This document shows, piece after piece, positions 11,045 through 22,400 of a stretch of 64,000 nt of DNA. The stretch is taken from the NCBI GenBank assembly GCA_029449245.1, contig JANATF010000011.1, positions 434,001 to 498,000 on the forward strand, written 5' to 3'. The notes beneath the pieces were generated by a model that was not told the origin of the DNA, did not search any database, and saw only the letters and a list, made by a program, of their open reading frames with translations. Position 1 is the first letter of the stretch; each line of letters starts with the position of its first letter. The DNA is from Mortierella alpina. Its lineage: Eukaryota > Mortierellomycota > Mortierellomycetes > Mortierellales > Mortierellaceae. Position numbers and translations under genes: made by a program.

Positions 11045-14000
11045 ATGGCTGGTAAGAAACAAGCGGCTCTCTTCCTCCTTATACTCCTCAGCCCTTACCG
11101 CATGTACATCCACGCACACACGTTCACATGGACATGAGACAGGAAGAGCTGGATGTCACAGAGGGCGACTGAATCGTGCAGCAGTGGCCGCGTGGCTAGT
11201 ACAGGAATGACGACACCACGCAGAGGACCACAGTATACAATAACAGTTTCTAAACACTCTTCAACCCACAACCCACAGAACAATTACAATGCACAAAGTG
11301 GGGGGGAGAGGGGGGTGCGCCAGCCGCGAATCTTGGATTCACTTTCAAAAAACATGTACTTCCGGGCGCTGAAAAAAAAAAAAAAAATAGAAAGCGAGAC
11401 TACAAAAAAGAGCGGGAAAAAAATATATACGCGATAGTTCAAACGCAGGAGAACGTTTATCTCGACTTGAACCATACGAGAGGCTGTGAGAGACTGAGGA
11501 CCACAGAGGCAAAAGAAATATAAAATATCGGTGAGCAACAAGGCGGGCGGTGAGAGTGTGTGTGAGAGAGAAAGAGCAAACGTAGAAAGAACGCTGTCCC
11601 CAAAAGAAGCATATGAGCCAGGAGGGAGATACAACCAGGAGTCAAAAAGAGTTCTGGAGGAACAAACCAACTCCTGGTGTAAACAGGAACACTTGGTTGA
11701 ACAATCTATATCCGCAACAGACTGATAGAACGGAGGCAGACAGTGCCAAAGGGGGATGGATGATTGACAATAGTTCGCTGCAGGACAACACTTACGTACA
11801 CGGGCCTTGGACAGCGGACGCATGGATCACACCGCCTTCTCTCTCCTCTCTCTCGATCGCGCTCTCCCTGCGACTCCCTTGTCTTTTTTTAGCGTCTCTG
11901 CACCTCCATTGTGTTGTGTTTTCTTAATTCTAGCAGCAGCCTAACGTGTTTGCCATCGCCTGTGCTAGATCTCGGCCTATACTTTGGCGAGGATGAAGAT
12001 GACGCACAGATGGAGCAAGAGGACAAGGACCTCTCGTACCTGGAGCTTTCAAACGAACAGGACGACGCCTTCGAGTCAGTCGACACTGAGACGCTTTTGG
12101 CGGAGATGTCTGCAGGTAAAAAAAAAAGGAGCCCAGTCTCGCTTTCATCAAGGGTCGTGTAACCCCAGAACAAGTTGACCGATCGCAACTGTCTTTCCCT
12201 TCCCCATCCTCCACATCTTTTAGAACCCTCCGTCAGGGGCGATGTTGATCTCGACGCAGATGCAGATATCGTGCACCTCTTTGCCAGTGCCGATATCTCG
12301 GCGGTAGAAAAAGCAAGGATGCTGTCCAAAAGTGTATACGAGTTCCATCGGTATGTATGCGGATCTCTTTTCCTTGACCTTGAGCGATTGTCGCCTGGTG
12401 AAACCGATCCATGGTCAAGTTTTGTTACAATATGCTAATGAGGTTCTTCTGCCTTCGACCTGGCTCTAGCTCCTTTCTGGCTAGAGAAGTTGCCACCATT
12501 CTACCCGAGATGAACACACACGATGCAATCTCGTGTGTTATTCCCATCGTCCGCGACTTTTCGTCCGATTCCATGGAGCCCGTAAGGGAGTCTCTTGCGT
12601 CTCAGCTGGACAAGATCGTTCTGTACTTTTACCAGAATGCACTGATCGTGGACGAAGAACCAACAATGGAGCAGGAGGCACAAGACGTTGATGGGGCACA
12701 CAATTCACCACACCCGCCCTCAATACCGCACAGCGTCTTCACACCCATGTTCATCAATTTGCTGCTCGATCAAAACGCAGGAATAGCACACCAGGCACGG
12801 AACGCAGTGGTCTCTGTGGCGGAGAGTGTTCCGGACCAGATCCTGGAGAGCGAGATCTTGAACGGAATTATTGCAGGATTGGAGAAACTATACAGCTCGG
12901 AGACCGCTAGTGGCACGGAGAAGCAAGACACAGATATGCAGGATGATAATAACGATCAGGATGGTGAAGCGGAGCTTGGCAAGATGCTTGTCGTTGTGGT
13001 ATGTGTCTTGTGCGTTCCAAGGAGTCTGTTCAATTGGAAACGTAACAGGGCTCTGACCTACTTTGCATTTTTTTCGTGTTCTTGCAGCTCTTGACGTCTC
13101 TAGCCAATGTTCTTGGAAAAAAGCGGTGCACAGACTACGTTTTGCCAACACTGGAGCGCCTCGCCAAGAAATCACAGTTCTATGTGCGGAAGGTTAGTAG
13201 CTTGCCGGATCGTTTGAATATGAATTCGGACCCATGTCATGATCAGGGTTGTGTTCTGACAACATACATTCATTACTTGGCCATCATGTAGGAGATTGTC
13301 ATGGCATTAGGAACGCTTTGCAAAATTGTGGATCAGGACACTGTTATCGATCGACTCCTCCCTCTCTACGACGTCTTTGTTCAGGACGACACATGGCACA
13401 TCCGTCGCGCCTGTTGCACTGTGCTAGCGTCGTTTGTTTCCTCACTACCATTGGAGATGAAGACCGCAAAGGTGGAACAGATTTATGACCTGTTTTCAGT
13501 CGATGTCAGCCGGAGCGTGCGTAATTCCATCATGGAGGTTCTCGGCGAGGTGATTGCAGGATTCGAAAAGGAGAAGGTCCCCGACTCGCTGCTGAGGCAC
13601 TTCCTCAATATGGGACAGCAGCCCTTGAACGAGCACGAATTGGCAGTGATGTGTGCCTTTAGTTTCCCTGGTAATGCAACTAATTCATCGGAGGAACTTT
13701 TTTTATACTGATATTTTAAGGATTTCAATTATCATTTACTAACAGAATGAATGTACTCATTGATGGCCATTGTCACACCATAGCTGTTATTTTGACTGCG
13801 GGTCGGTCAAAGTGGGAGCAGATGAAGCCCGTGTATATGCGACTTGCTGGAACCTTCCGGTCACCGATCAGGAGGTCACTCGCCTGCTCGCTTCACGAGG
13901 TGGCTCGCATCCTTGGCCCAGAACTCGCCGATCGCGACCTAGCGCTAGCGTTCTCGGACTGTCTGCTCGCAGAGGACGAAGTCAAGGAAGGTGTGATCGG

Positions 14001-16191
14001 ACATGTTGTTGATTTCGTGTCTTGTCTCTCACCAAAGTGCCGTTCGGAGGCACTGCGGGACATTCACAACGCATGGACAGAGCTGGAGAGATCCAGCAAC
14101 TGGCGACTACGGGATTCGCTGGCCGGACAGCTGCCGGCCCTATGTGAGATTGCAGAGGGTGATGATTTGCTCCAGTACCTCATGCCTCTTAGCGTTCGCG
14201 CCTGCACTGATGGCGTATCAACTATCCGAGAATCCGGTGTCATGGCCTTTCCTGCGCTTTGGGAAGCTAGTGCTCGCATTGGACCTTTTACCTCCACAAG
14301 GGCTGCAAACAGGCCCGTATCGACTGATATTTCAGAAGGAGGTGTGATTCTGGGATCCTTTGGCGATGGCGAGGACGTGGAGATGGAGGATGTGACAACT
14401 CAACTGAATGAACCGTCCAAGGACTGTGTCCAAAGTTCAACAGCAGGAAGCAGCACAGCGGAGATCTCCTCTTCCGTCGCGAGCAAGTCGGACGAACCGA
14501 CAACGACAACCATCAAGGACGAGGTGATTCGGCAAACGGTAGAGTTTACGACCAATGGAGGCTTCAGGTCGCGCGTTGTTGCGGTCCAAATTATCCAATC
14601 GCTGTTGGACCACGGCATCACAGTCGAAGAGTTTGAGGAACACTTTCTGTCTTTGCTGATCGACCAGCTGGCGACGGATGCGGTTGTCAATGTACGGATC
14701 TGGGTCTCAAGGGTCGCTAGTTGGATCATTGAGAGTGGTTACTATTACGATGTCCCCGTCTCCACTCGACTTCAGGATCTACTCACAAGACTGCAGCAGG
14801 ATCCGGACCGGGATGTCCGTATCTACGCCGGTGGACCCGCAGAGCTACCCAAGCCAAAAAAGAAGAAAAAGTCAAAGAAAAAGAAGAGCCAAAAGAAGAA
14901 GAAGGAGCTATCCCCATTTCACCAAGGAACAACGGAGCGCAGCCAGGTTTCGACGATCAACGAGGAGGATGAGGATGCGGAGGAGGTCCAGTTCCTGCAA
15001 GGCGAAGGCGAAAGTGACAGTGATGACGATGAGGATGAGGACGATGACAGCGACGATGATGATGATGACGACAGCGACGACGGCAGTAGCGACGATTCTA
15101 TGGATTTCCTCAACTCTGCCAAAAACAAAGGCATCTCCAACAAACCACGCAATCGGAACAGTCTAGGCATCGGCATGAAGGTCATGGTTGGTAACAAACT
15201 CACTGTCTCTGGAAAGGAAATCAGAAAACCCAAGACGAGCTGGGACTATGTTCACGGAGAGATTGAAGACGACGAGGAGGAGGACCAGGATGGCTCTGGG
15301 AATGGTGCACCAAAGACCTTCTCGGCAGCGCTGGGCGCCTGCAAAGAAAAGCAGGGACAGATCACCAACCACTGGAATCAGGAGGAGGATGATGACCTTG
15401 GTGGAAGCGACGAGGAAGGAGGGTCTTTATTTGATGCACCTCGTAAACCTCTGGAGCATGACGACTACGAAGATGACGACGAAGACGACGATGAGGCCAG
15501 CCGTAAGGGCGATATATCCAAGGTCATTCCTTACACAGCGCAGACTGCTAATGGAGCAAGTCCACTTGTGGTGGAGATGGACGAGGCTGTTCAGGATGGC
15601 TCGGGTGAACGCGTTGCTGTTGTGGTCTCTGGCAATGACTCGTCTAGCGTCAATGCGACTGGTGCTCTTGCTGGACAAGAGTCTCGAGCCGCAGTTGACT
15701 CATCAAAGGGCGAGTTGGAATCGGCGAGCGCCCCAACGACTGGCAAAAACATTATCCCCTCAATTACCGCCAAATCAGCTGGGCGTGTTGGTTCTTTGCA
15801 CAGCACCACGGCGTCGATTGTGAATAAGGATTCGCCCCTCAAGAGTCCTGTCAAGAGTCGAGTCACCGTGGACGCGGCCAACACTGGTGCCACTGGTCGG
15901 AATGGGACCGCGGCCAGCAAGGGTCGTTCTCCTGAGGAGGAGGTCTTGCGTGTGTTGAATGCCAAAATTGGCGCGGGCAAGAGATTACACCCAGAACTTC
16001 CGCCGCTATCGATCACGCCTCTCTCTCTCGCCAGCAAAAAGGCCATGATGAACTTTAAGGACCCTGGATCGCCCTCCTACGCCGCCATTGTGGCATCAGG
16101 AGCCAACTCGCCCCATCCTGCAAACTCACCGCGTCCCTCACCGCCGCTGTTGCCTTTGGTAGCGTCGCCTTCCAAGTCCAACTCGCAATAA
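11045..16191 (+). CDS. PPP4R1-like regulatory subunit of protein phosphatase 4 (HEAT repeats)
   Basis: Seven exons are proposed: 11045-11051, 11969-12115, 12224-12350, 12470-12998, 13088-13192, 13292-13670 and 13784-16191. They join in phase to give 1233 aa. The N-terminus begins MADLGLYFGEDEDD. Residues ~60-600 form HEAT-like helical repeats (e.g. SFLAREVATILPEM, RRACCTVLASFVSSLP, RRSLACSLHEVARILGPEL, SSNWRLRDSLAGQLPALCE), with the pattern and spacing of PPP4R1. In animals PPP4R1 binds the PP4 catalytic subunit and directs dephosphorylation of targets such as HDAC3 and IKK. The C-terminal ~450 residues are a low-complexity extension with a Lys-rich block near residue 787, Asp/Glu runs near 835-870, and Ser/Pro-rich ends. 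The first exon codes only MA plus one base and precedes a 917-nt intron. The acceptor of exon 7 was set at 13783 because the earlier AG at 13745 gives an immediate stop. Confidence 0.85.
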
Positions 16192-17235
16192 CTGGAGCCA
16201 AAAGAAAACAATCTTCTTCCTGTTCAATTTACTTTCCTTCTCTTTGCCACATTTTGCTGCCCCTCTGTTCTCCAACTTCGCTTTCCTCTTTATTTTTTGC
16301 CTTTGTACTCATAGCGCTTGACTTTTTTTTTTCTTTTTTTCTTTTTTTTTTCACTTTTTTTTCTGGATTGCGTGTGATCATGTTCCCTTGTGATTAGCAA
16401 ATAAAAAAACGCAAACTTGTTCCTCCCACAAGAAACACTCTTGAGTTGAATAGGTACGGTGCCTGTATTGTGCCTGTATTGTGCCTTTAATGCGGATCAA
16501 TTGCTGCTGCTGTGTTGGACATGGAATCGTGTGGAGTACTGCCGCAGTAGAACATGAAAAGCCTTCCATGGACTTCCATGCTGTGCTGTTCACTCCGGTG
16601 TAAACAAAAACACATCATTAGACATGCAGCACATCATATATGCAACTTGATCCCGCTACTCATGCACGTCTGTCTTGGTATGTGTTGGTCACATTGCCGC
16701 CCCCTCCCCCTGAGAGATCTCCCACTGCTCACTTTTACACAAACAAATATTACGCCCGCAGACATAGACTCGATTCAGGAACTGTGTTCTACTACAGTTG
16801 GAACGATGAAGAAGATCTCGGAATGCATTGTGAGTTTCCCTCTCCACGCGGTGACACGAAAGGCATCAGTGTTCTGCCGCGGTAGGCACGGTGACGGAGG
16901 AATTGGGAAGATCTCGCAGTGGGAAGGGAACCCTTCGCGCTATGCACTTGCTTAAAAAAATGCATAAGTCGATAGATGCACGAATCTAGTGGGTGGTAGA
17001 GGTACTAATGCTTCATGACCAGCATGTGTTGAGAGGATGAATGGTTTCTCTTTGGCGAAGCAGGAACGCGCCTGGGTATCCCAGGACCCATGAACTTACG
17101 GAGCATAAAAGGGATACTGAATATGCCTGTCCTTCCCTTTCCTTTTCCTCAATATCTATCTCCATATTGTTGCTCCTCACTTACTCACTTACTCCTTATC
17201 CACTCTCTTCGTCGAGCTGTCCTGTAGCGTATAAC
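16192..17235. other. Intergenic region
   Basis: A T-rich 3' region lies at about 16290-16365, after the PP4 subunit. No gene is supported. A plus-strand frame at 16554-16955 has no recognisable feature. A short CT-rich leader (17130-17225) precedes the next start codon. Confidence 0.45.
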
Positions 17236-18510
17236 ATGAGTACTTCCACGACCCCGCTCTCTGAGGCAGCTGTTTTAGCCACGGCCACGAATGTGACGAC
17301 CGAGTCCCTAGAGCGGCAGCTCGATACACTTTCTCTTAAGGGCGAAGAAACCCATTCAGATGAGAATGATATCAGTGAAGAAGGCACAGCTACCGCAAAA
17401 GTAGACGGAATCAAAAAGGAAGACATTGCTACAGCAGAAGGTAGGCAGTTCTCAAGTGTATCGGTATCTAAACAACAACCACAAGACCCTCGGTCAGCAA
17501 AAAGGAACATTGTGGCTAAGAACGTACCCTACTTGTCTATCGTTAGGGTCACAAGTCAAGAAGATCAAACATGCCAAGTACTTGGATGATTTCAACACCT
17601 CGCTAGCTCCATTTCTCAAAGAGGCTCCACAGAATCGCAAAGGCGTGAGTAAGATCGGCCAGCCATGGCCAGGAGTAAATGAGGTCTTGGACAACGTGTT
17701 TGTCGAGTCTGAGAAGTCCCCGGAACACTCCTGGAAAGAATCCCTTGCCATCGTGCGAGGTCTGGACGGGAAAACAGCCTTGAACAGGTATCTTTCCGCC
17801 GTCTTCGAGAAATAGTGAGTGATTCCCCTTCCCCCCCCAATGCAATACTACTGGATTACAATGGTCGCATCAGCACCCTAACCAATTCACATCGCTTTTT
17901 TTGACATAGTGCAGACTGTTTTGCATTCGATGATACGATCCCTGACTTTTACGTGAAAGAAGGGTGGGCTAATATAACCTGGCCCATCATCAAGGGCGCC
18001 CTCCAAGTTCTTGGTGTCAACACCAGGTGCTGGGTGCCTGTTGCTGGTGAGAGAATCTGCCGTCCCAGTTCCTCAACTTACGCAGCTGGTTCCTCAACTT
18101 ACGCAGCTGGTGTAGGCTTAGCAAAGTCATCTCAAGTATACGTAGCGGAGACTTCGAGGCTCGTTAATCTAGAGTCAGGCAAAGAGAAGGAGGTCCTAAA
18201 GAAGGTCTTGCAAGGCATGGGAGACCTGGTGGTAAACCACATCGAGAAGGGCTCACTCCTGGCCGCCACGGTATATGGCTCTCAAACTTACGAGAATCGC
18301 ACGAGGTTTTTTGCCATGGATGCGACGACCAAGTTTCCGCTAGTAGAACTGGATTGGAAGATGACCGTCCCGCGTACAAAGGAGGAGTTTGTGAGCATGA
18401 TGCCGGACTGCTTGAGAGCTGCACTACATTTTGCGCAGGCCGTGTCGAACGAGACCAAAAGGAGGACGCCCAAAGAAACCATCGAGCAGCATGACGACCT
18501 TGAGGAGTAG
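17236..18510 (+). CDS. Orphan hypothetical protein beside the NRPS
   Basis: Three exons are proposed: 17236-17440, 17547-17814 and 17910-18510, joining in phase to 357 aa. In the second junction TA|T restores a Tyr across an otherwise in-frame stop. Residues 1-68 are acidic and Ser/Thr-rich. The rest is a soluble-looking alpha/beta protein with SQVKKIKHAKYLDDF, a Trp/Pro patch (IGQPWPGVNEVLDNVFVE) and a C-terminal helical part. No signal peptide or membrane segment is seen. No family was recognised; it may belong to a lineage-specific expanded family. A 21-bp direct duplication inside exon 3 gives SSTYAAG twice. The gene is convergent with the NRPS, 215 bp apart. That alone does not make it a biosynthetic partner. 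Confidence 0.7.
18069..18110 (+). repeat. Perfect 21-bp tandem duplication in coding sequence
   Basis: Two adjacent identical 21-bp units (each TTCCTCAACTTACGCAGCTG plus G) keep the frame and encode the SSTYAAG repeat. Confidence 0.9.
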
Positions 18511-18645
18511 GGCATGGTATACAAGACATCCGATTCTCAACCCGCTGAGTACATTCAGATGCCACAAGATGGACTTTCAGCCCTTCTTCAACTTGACTTC
18601 CAAGTCCCTTTTCTTTCTTTTGGCCCACGCACATATGGCGTATGA

Positions 18646-18651
18646 AATAAA
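18646..18651 (+). terminator. AATAAA polyadenylation signal of the orphan gene
   Basis: AATAAA lies 136 bases after the stop codon, in the 215-bp convergent gap with the NRPS. Confidence 0.5.
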
Positions 18652-18690
18652 ATATCAACTGAGTAGTTTTTTGAACCGTTCAATTTCTCG

Positions 18691-18696
18691 TTTATT
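18691..18696 (-). terminator. AATAAA polyadenylation signal of the NRPS
   Basis: TTTATT on the plus strand is AATAAA on the minus strand, about 30 bases beyond the NRPS stop. Together with the plus-strand signal at 18646, this implies the two transcripts end within about 50 bases of each other or overlap. Confidence 0.5.
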
Positions 18697-18725
18697 TGCG
18701 CCAGTCAGTTTTCTGCCTTCAAACA

Positions 18726-19440
18726 CTATGACAATAATCCCTGCAGCTTAAAGTCCACAGTCTGCCCAATAACAACCATCGACTCAGGCTTGTCCATCTC
18801 GATATGTGCACATGGTACATTGTGCAGTTCAATTGCTCCTTTCGTATAAGGCCTCCAACTGAAAGGATCCACCGAAGGCGTGAGATCATTCTCCTTCTCT
18901 GCTGCCCGGAAGAATACAATGTTGCCACTGTACACTGACGGCTTGAACTGCATGGCCAACATGAAGCTGTTGTCATTGATGGGTTTTGTCCTTTCCCACA
19001 GTGCCCAGCCATCTTCAACAGAAATGTCGCCTCCGAATCGGGTAAGGTGGTCAATATTGGCACCTCCGTCGATCTCGTCGACTTTGAGATGAGCCACGAT
19101 GGAGTAATCGGCGGTGGAATCCATGATGGCCAGAAGAGGAACCTGTTCACGCTGCTTTTCCAGCTCTGTGGCCATGCTGTGCGCGACAGTGCCGCCGAAA
19201 GACCAGCCAAGGAGATGGTATGGTCCGTGCGGCTGGATCCGGCGAATGTGCTCGATATAGTCCAGAGTCATCTCCTCTACGGACGTTGCCAACTTGGTCT
19301 TACCGTCTAGTCCTCGTGCTTGGATTCCGTACACTGGCTGATCCGGGTGGAGATGCTTGACGAGACCGATATATGGCCAGCTCAGACCAATTCCTGAATG
19401 AATACAGAAAAGTGGCGGCCGCGTTCCAGAAGTCTTTAGA
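18726..19440 (-). other. NRPS terminal type I thioesterase domain
   Basis: An alpha/beta-hydrolase follows T5 directly. [16 protein letters not shown] gives the oxyanion strand, [15 protein letters not shown] the GxSxG nucleophile, [10 protein letters not shown] the Asp strand and VPCAHIEM the His. This is the release and cyclisation domain typical of bacterial NRPSs; most fungal NRPSs cyclise with a terminal C domain instead. Confidence 0.88.
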
Positions 19441-22400
19441 GGGAAGATCACGCTGTACTCATCGTCCTCGCTGGAAGCCTCGTGAAGCAGTTTCTGAGCA
19501 AGGTCTGCAACAGTCGGGGCTGCGAACAGCGTATGCAGCTTCAAATCGAGTCCCAGACGCGATCGAACACTGCCGGTCATCCGAACAGCAAGAAGCGAGT
19601 GGCCACCGAGCATGAAAAAGTTGTCGTGGCGTCCCACCCGATCGAGCGACAGCAGCTCTGCCCAAATCTCGGCCAGTCCCATCTCGACATTGCCATTGGG
19701 TGCTTCGTAGCTCCTTGCAGCAAAGGCGGAGGACTCTGGCTCAGGGAGAGCGCGTCGATTGACCTTGCCGTTGTTGGTGACTGGAAGGACGTCCAAGCGA
19801 ACAAATGCAGCCGGGATCATGTACTCGGGCATTCTCGCGGTTAGGTACTCTCGCAAGTTGTGCACGAGCTCCTCGTTGTGATCGGCCACAACATAGGCGA
19901 CGAGACGCTTGTCGCCTCCGTTATCCAGTGCGAGCACTATGGCCTCATTCACCAGCTCGTGCTCCACAAGACGAGCCTCGATCTCGCCGAGCTCAATGCG
20001 GTAACCACGGATCTTGACTTGCTCGTCGTTGCGGCCCATGAAAACGAGATTACCATCGGATAGGTATCGCACAAGATCACCGGTCCTGTACATGCGAGCA
20101 CCCTCATCCTTGCTGAACACATTGGGTAAAAACCGCTCGGCTGTCAAGTCTGGTCGGTTCAGATAGCCATTAGCCAGACCAGCACCAGCAATGTACAGCT
20201 CGCCTACAGCTCCGGTGGGGACGGGTTGAAAATGCTTGTCCAGCACATACACTTGAGCGTTGGCCATGGGTCGGCCAATAGGCAAGCACTCCAGCACGTC
20301 GATGTTGCTGATGGTAGCCTCGTACGTCGTGGCGATCGTGGTAGATTCAGTGGGTCCATAGGCGTTGATCAAGCGAACGCGTCCGCCTAGGTGTAATAGC
20401 GTAGAGTACGCGTGGAGGCTGCCCTGCTCACCTCCAGAGAGGAGGTATCTCAGTTTGGACAACGTCTGTCCGATAATAGGGACATAGTGGTTCAAGAGCA
20501 CCGGTGTCAAGAATAGCACAGTGACAGCGTACCGCTCGAGCAGACCTGCCAACCGTTGAGGGTGTGTGTACACGTCGGCATCGACAATGATCATGTGTCC
20601 TCCGTTTAAGAGCGGCGCCCAAACCTCAATTGTGCTGGCATCAAAGGTTGGGTTGGCGCCAAACACAACACAGTCGTCGGGCCTATAGTTGGCATGGCCG
20701 TTGTTGATCACCAGACGCGTGATGCCGCGATGAGGGATCATCACACCCTTGGGCATTCCTGTAGATCCTGAGGTGTACATCACGTATGCAGTGTCGAGAC
20801 TTGATCCAATTATGCCGATGGAGAGCGGCATATCTATACGGCAGTAGGAGAATAAACTGTCAACAAATGCGTATACATACCAACTTATTATAAACTGCTG
20901 TCATATAACGCGATCATAGCATACCTCGCTCATGCAGATCCTTTGCGTCAATTTTCTTGAGACGGAGAAGTGAAACGTGAAGGGAGTCATGAACAGCCGT
21001 ATGCTCACCAGTGACCAGCAGTCGCGCCCCACTATCAGATACGATGTAAGCCTGGCGGTCTGCTGGTGCCTTGATATCGATCGGGACATAGGCGGCCCCA
21101 GCCTTGATAATGGCCAGCTGTGCAGTGACCAGTTCGATGGAGCGCATGAGCAATGTTGGCACAAAGTCACCGGGTCTAACGCCCGCGCCGATCAATTGTC
21201 GTGCGAGATCGTTGGCGCACGCATTGAGTTCGCGATAGGTCAGCGTCTGATCGCCATGCACTAAAGCGATGGCCTCGGGACGCTCTCGGACTTGTTCCTC
21301 GAATACATCGTGAACGCATTGGTGGGCAGGGAAAGCTGACTCGGTCTGGTTCCAAGAGCGAATCAGCAGGGCATGCTCTTCAGCGGGGATCACCTTTAAA
21401 CCTTGGATTGGAGTGTCGGGTGTGTGCTCCAGTGCATCAGCAAGGCTCTGGAGGGCCTGTTGCATATATCCACAGACGCTGGCAGAATCATAAGGCTCGA
21501 CAACCTGGACTGTTACTCCAAACGATGTACCAAAATCCTCTACCGAGAGCACGAACGGGTAATTAGTGCGCTCATGCCCCTCGATAGCTTCAATTCCGTC
21601 GTATGTTTCCATTTGTGTGAATGAAGTGGCATTGTGGCGGTAGTTGAGCAAGGCGCTGAAGAGAGGGGAGCCAGAAGGGATTCTGCTGCAGCGTTGCGCC
21701 AGAGCCAAAGATGCATGTTCGTGCTCGAGCAATGTCGCCAGATCCGTCTGGACTTTGCGAACGCTGTCAAGAACAGTGTTGTTGTCAATATCAACTCTGA
21801 GGGGAAGGGTGTTGATAAAGAGGCCCATAGCACGATCGGCTCCAGATCCTCCTTGCATGCGTCCGAACAGAACCGTGCCAAACACAATATGCTGCTGTCC
21901 GCTGGTGGCCGCAATGACCTTGGCCCATGCGAGGTGACACAAGCTTGCTGGGCTCACTCCAAGGAGCTTGGCATGTCTACGCAAGCCATCGTTGAGGTCC
22001 TGAGGTAACAAGAGGTGCGTCTCTGTAACGCCTGCACCTTCTCGATGGACGTCCGAGAGCCCGTATGGAAGCGCTGGTGTGTCAATGTCCGAAAGCATCT
22101 TGGAAAAGAACGCCTTGTGTTCCTGGACAGTGAAACCTAATCGCACCTGGGCGACGAGATTGCGGAAAGGCTGTGGTGCAGCGAGGGTGTCCGCTTTGCC
22201 TCCAAGAATGGTCTTGATTTCTTCATCCATGATCTCCAACGTTGAGTGGTCTCCAATGATGTGGTGAAGCAATTGAACCATGACCCACCGACCATCCGTG
22301 TCTTGTGCAATGATGAACCGAGTTAGCGGGGCGCTTTGCAGCTCGATGCGATACTTCCGGGCGTCGTATAGCTGCATGAGCTGACTGACTACAGAGCCAT

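Noticed and set aside
10249-11137. Overlapping plus-strand frames of 210 and 290 codons
   Set aside because: They translate a CT-rich leader into Ser/Leu/Phe repeats. The real start codon with a proper donor is at 11045.
13670-13783. Earlier acceptor at 13745 for the last PPP4R1-like exon
   Set aside because: Joining there gives an immediate stop (E then TGA). The AG at 13783 restores PAVILTAGRSKWE, which fits the family.
16554-16955. Plus-strand frame of 133 codons between the PP4 subunit and the orphan gene
   Set aside because: Cys/His-rich by chance composition, with no motif pattern and no supporting splice sites.
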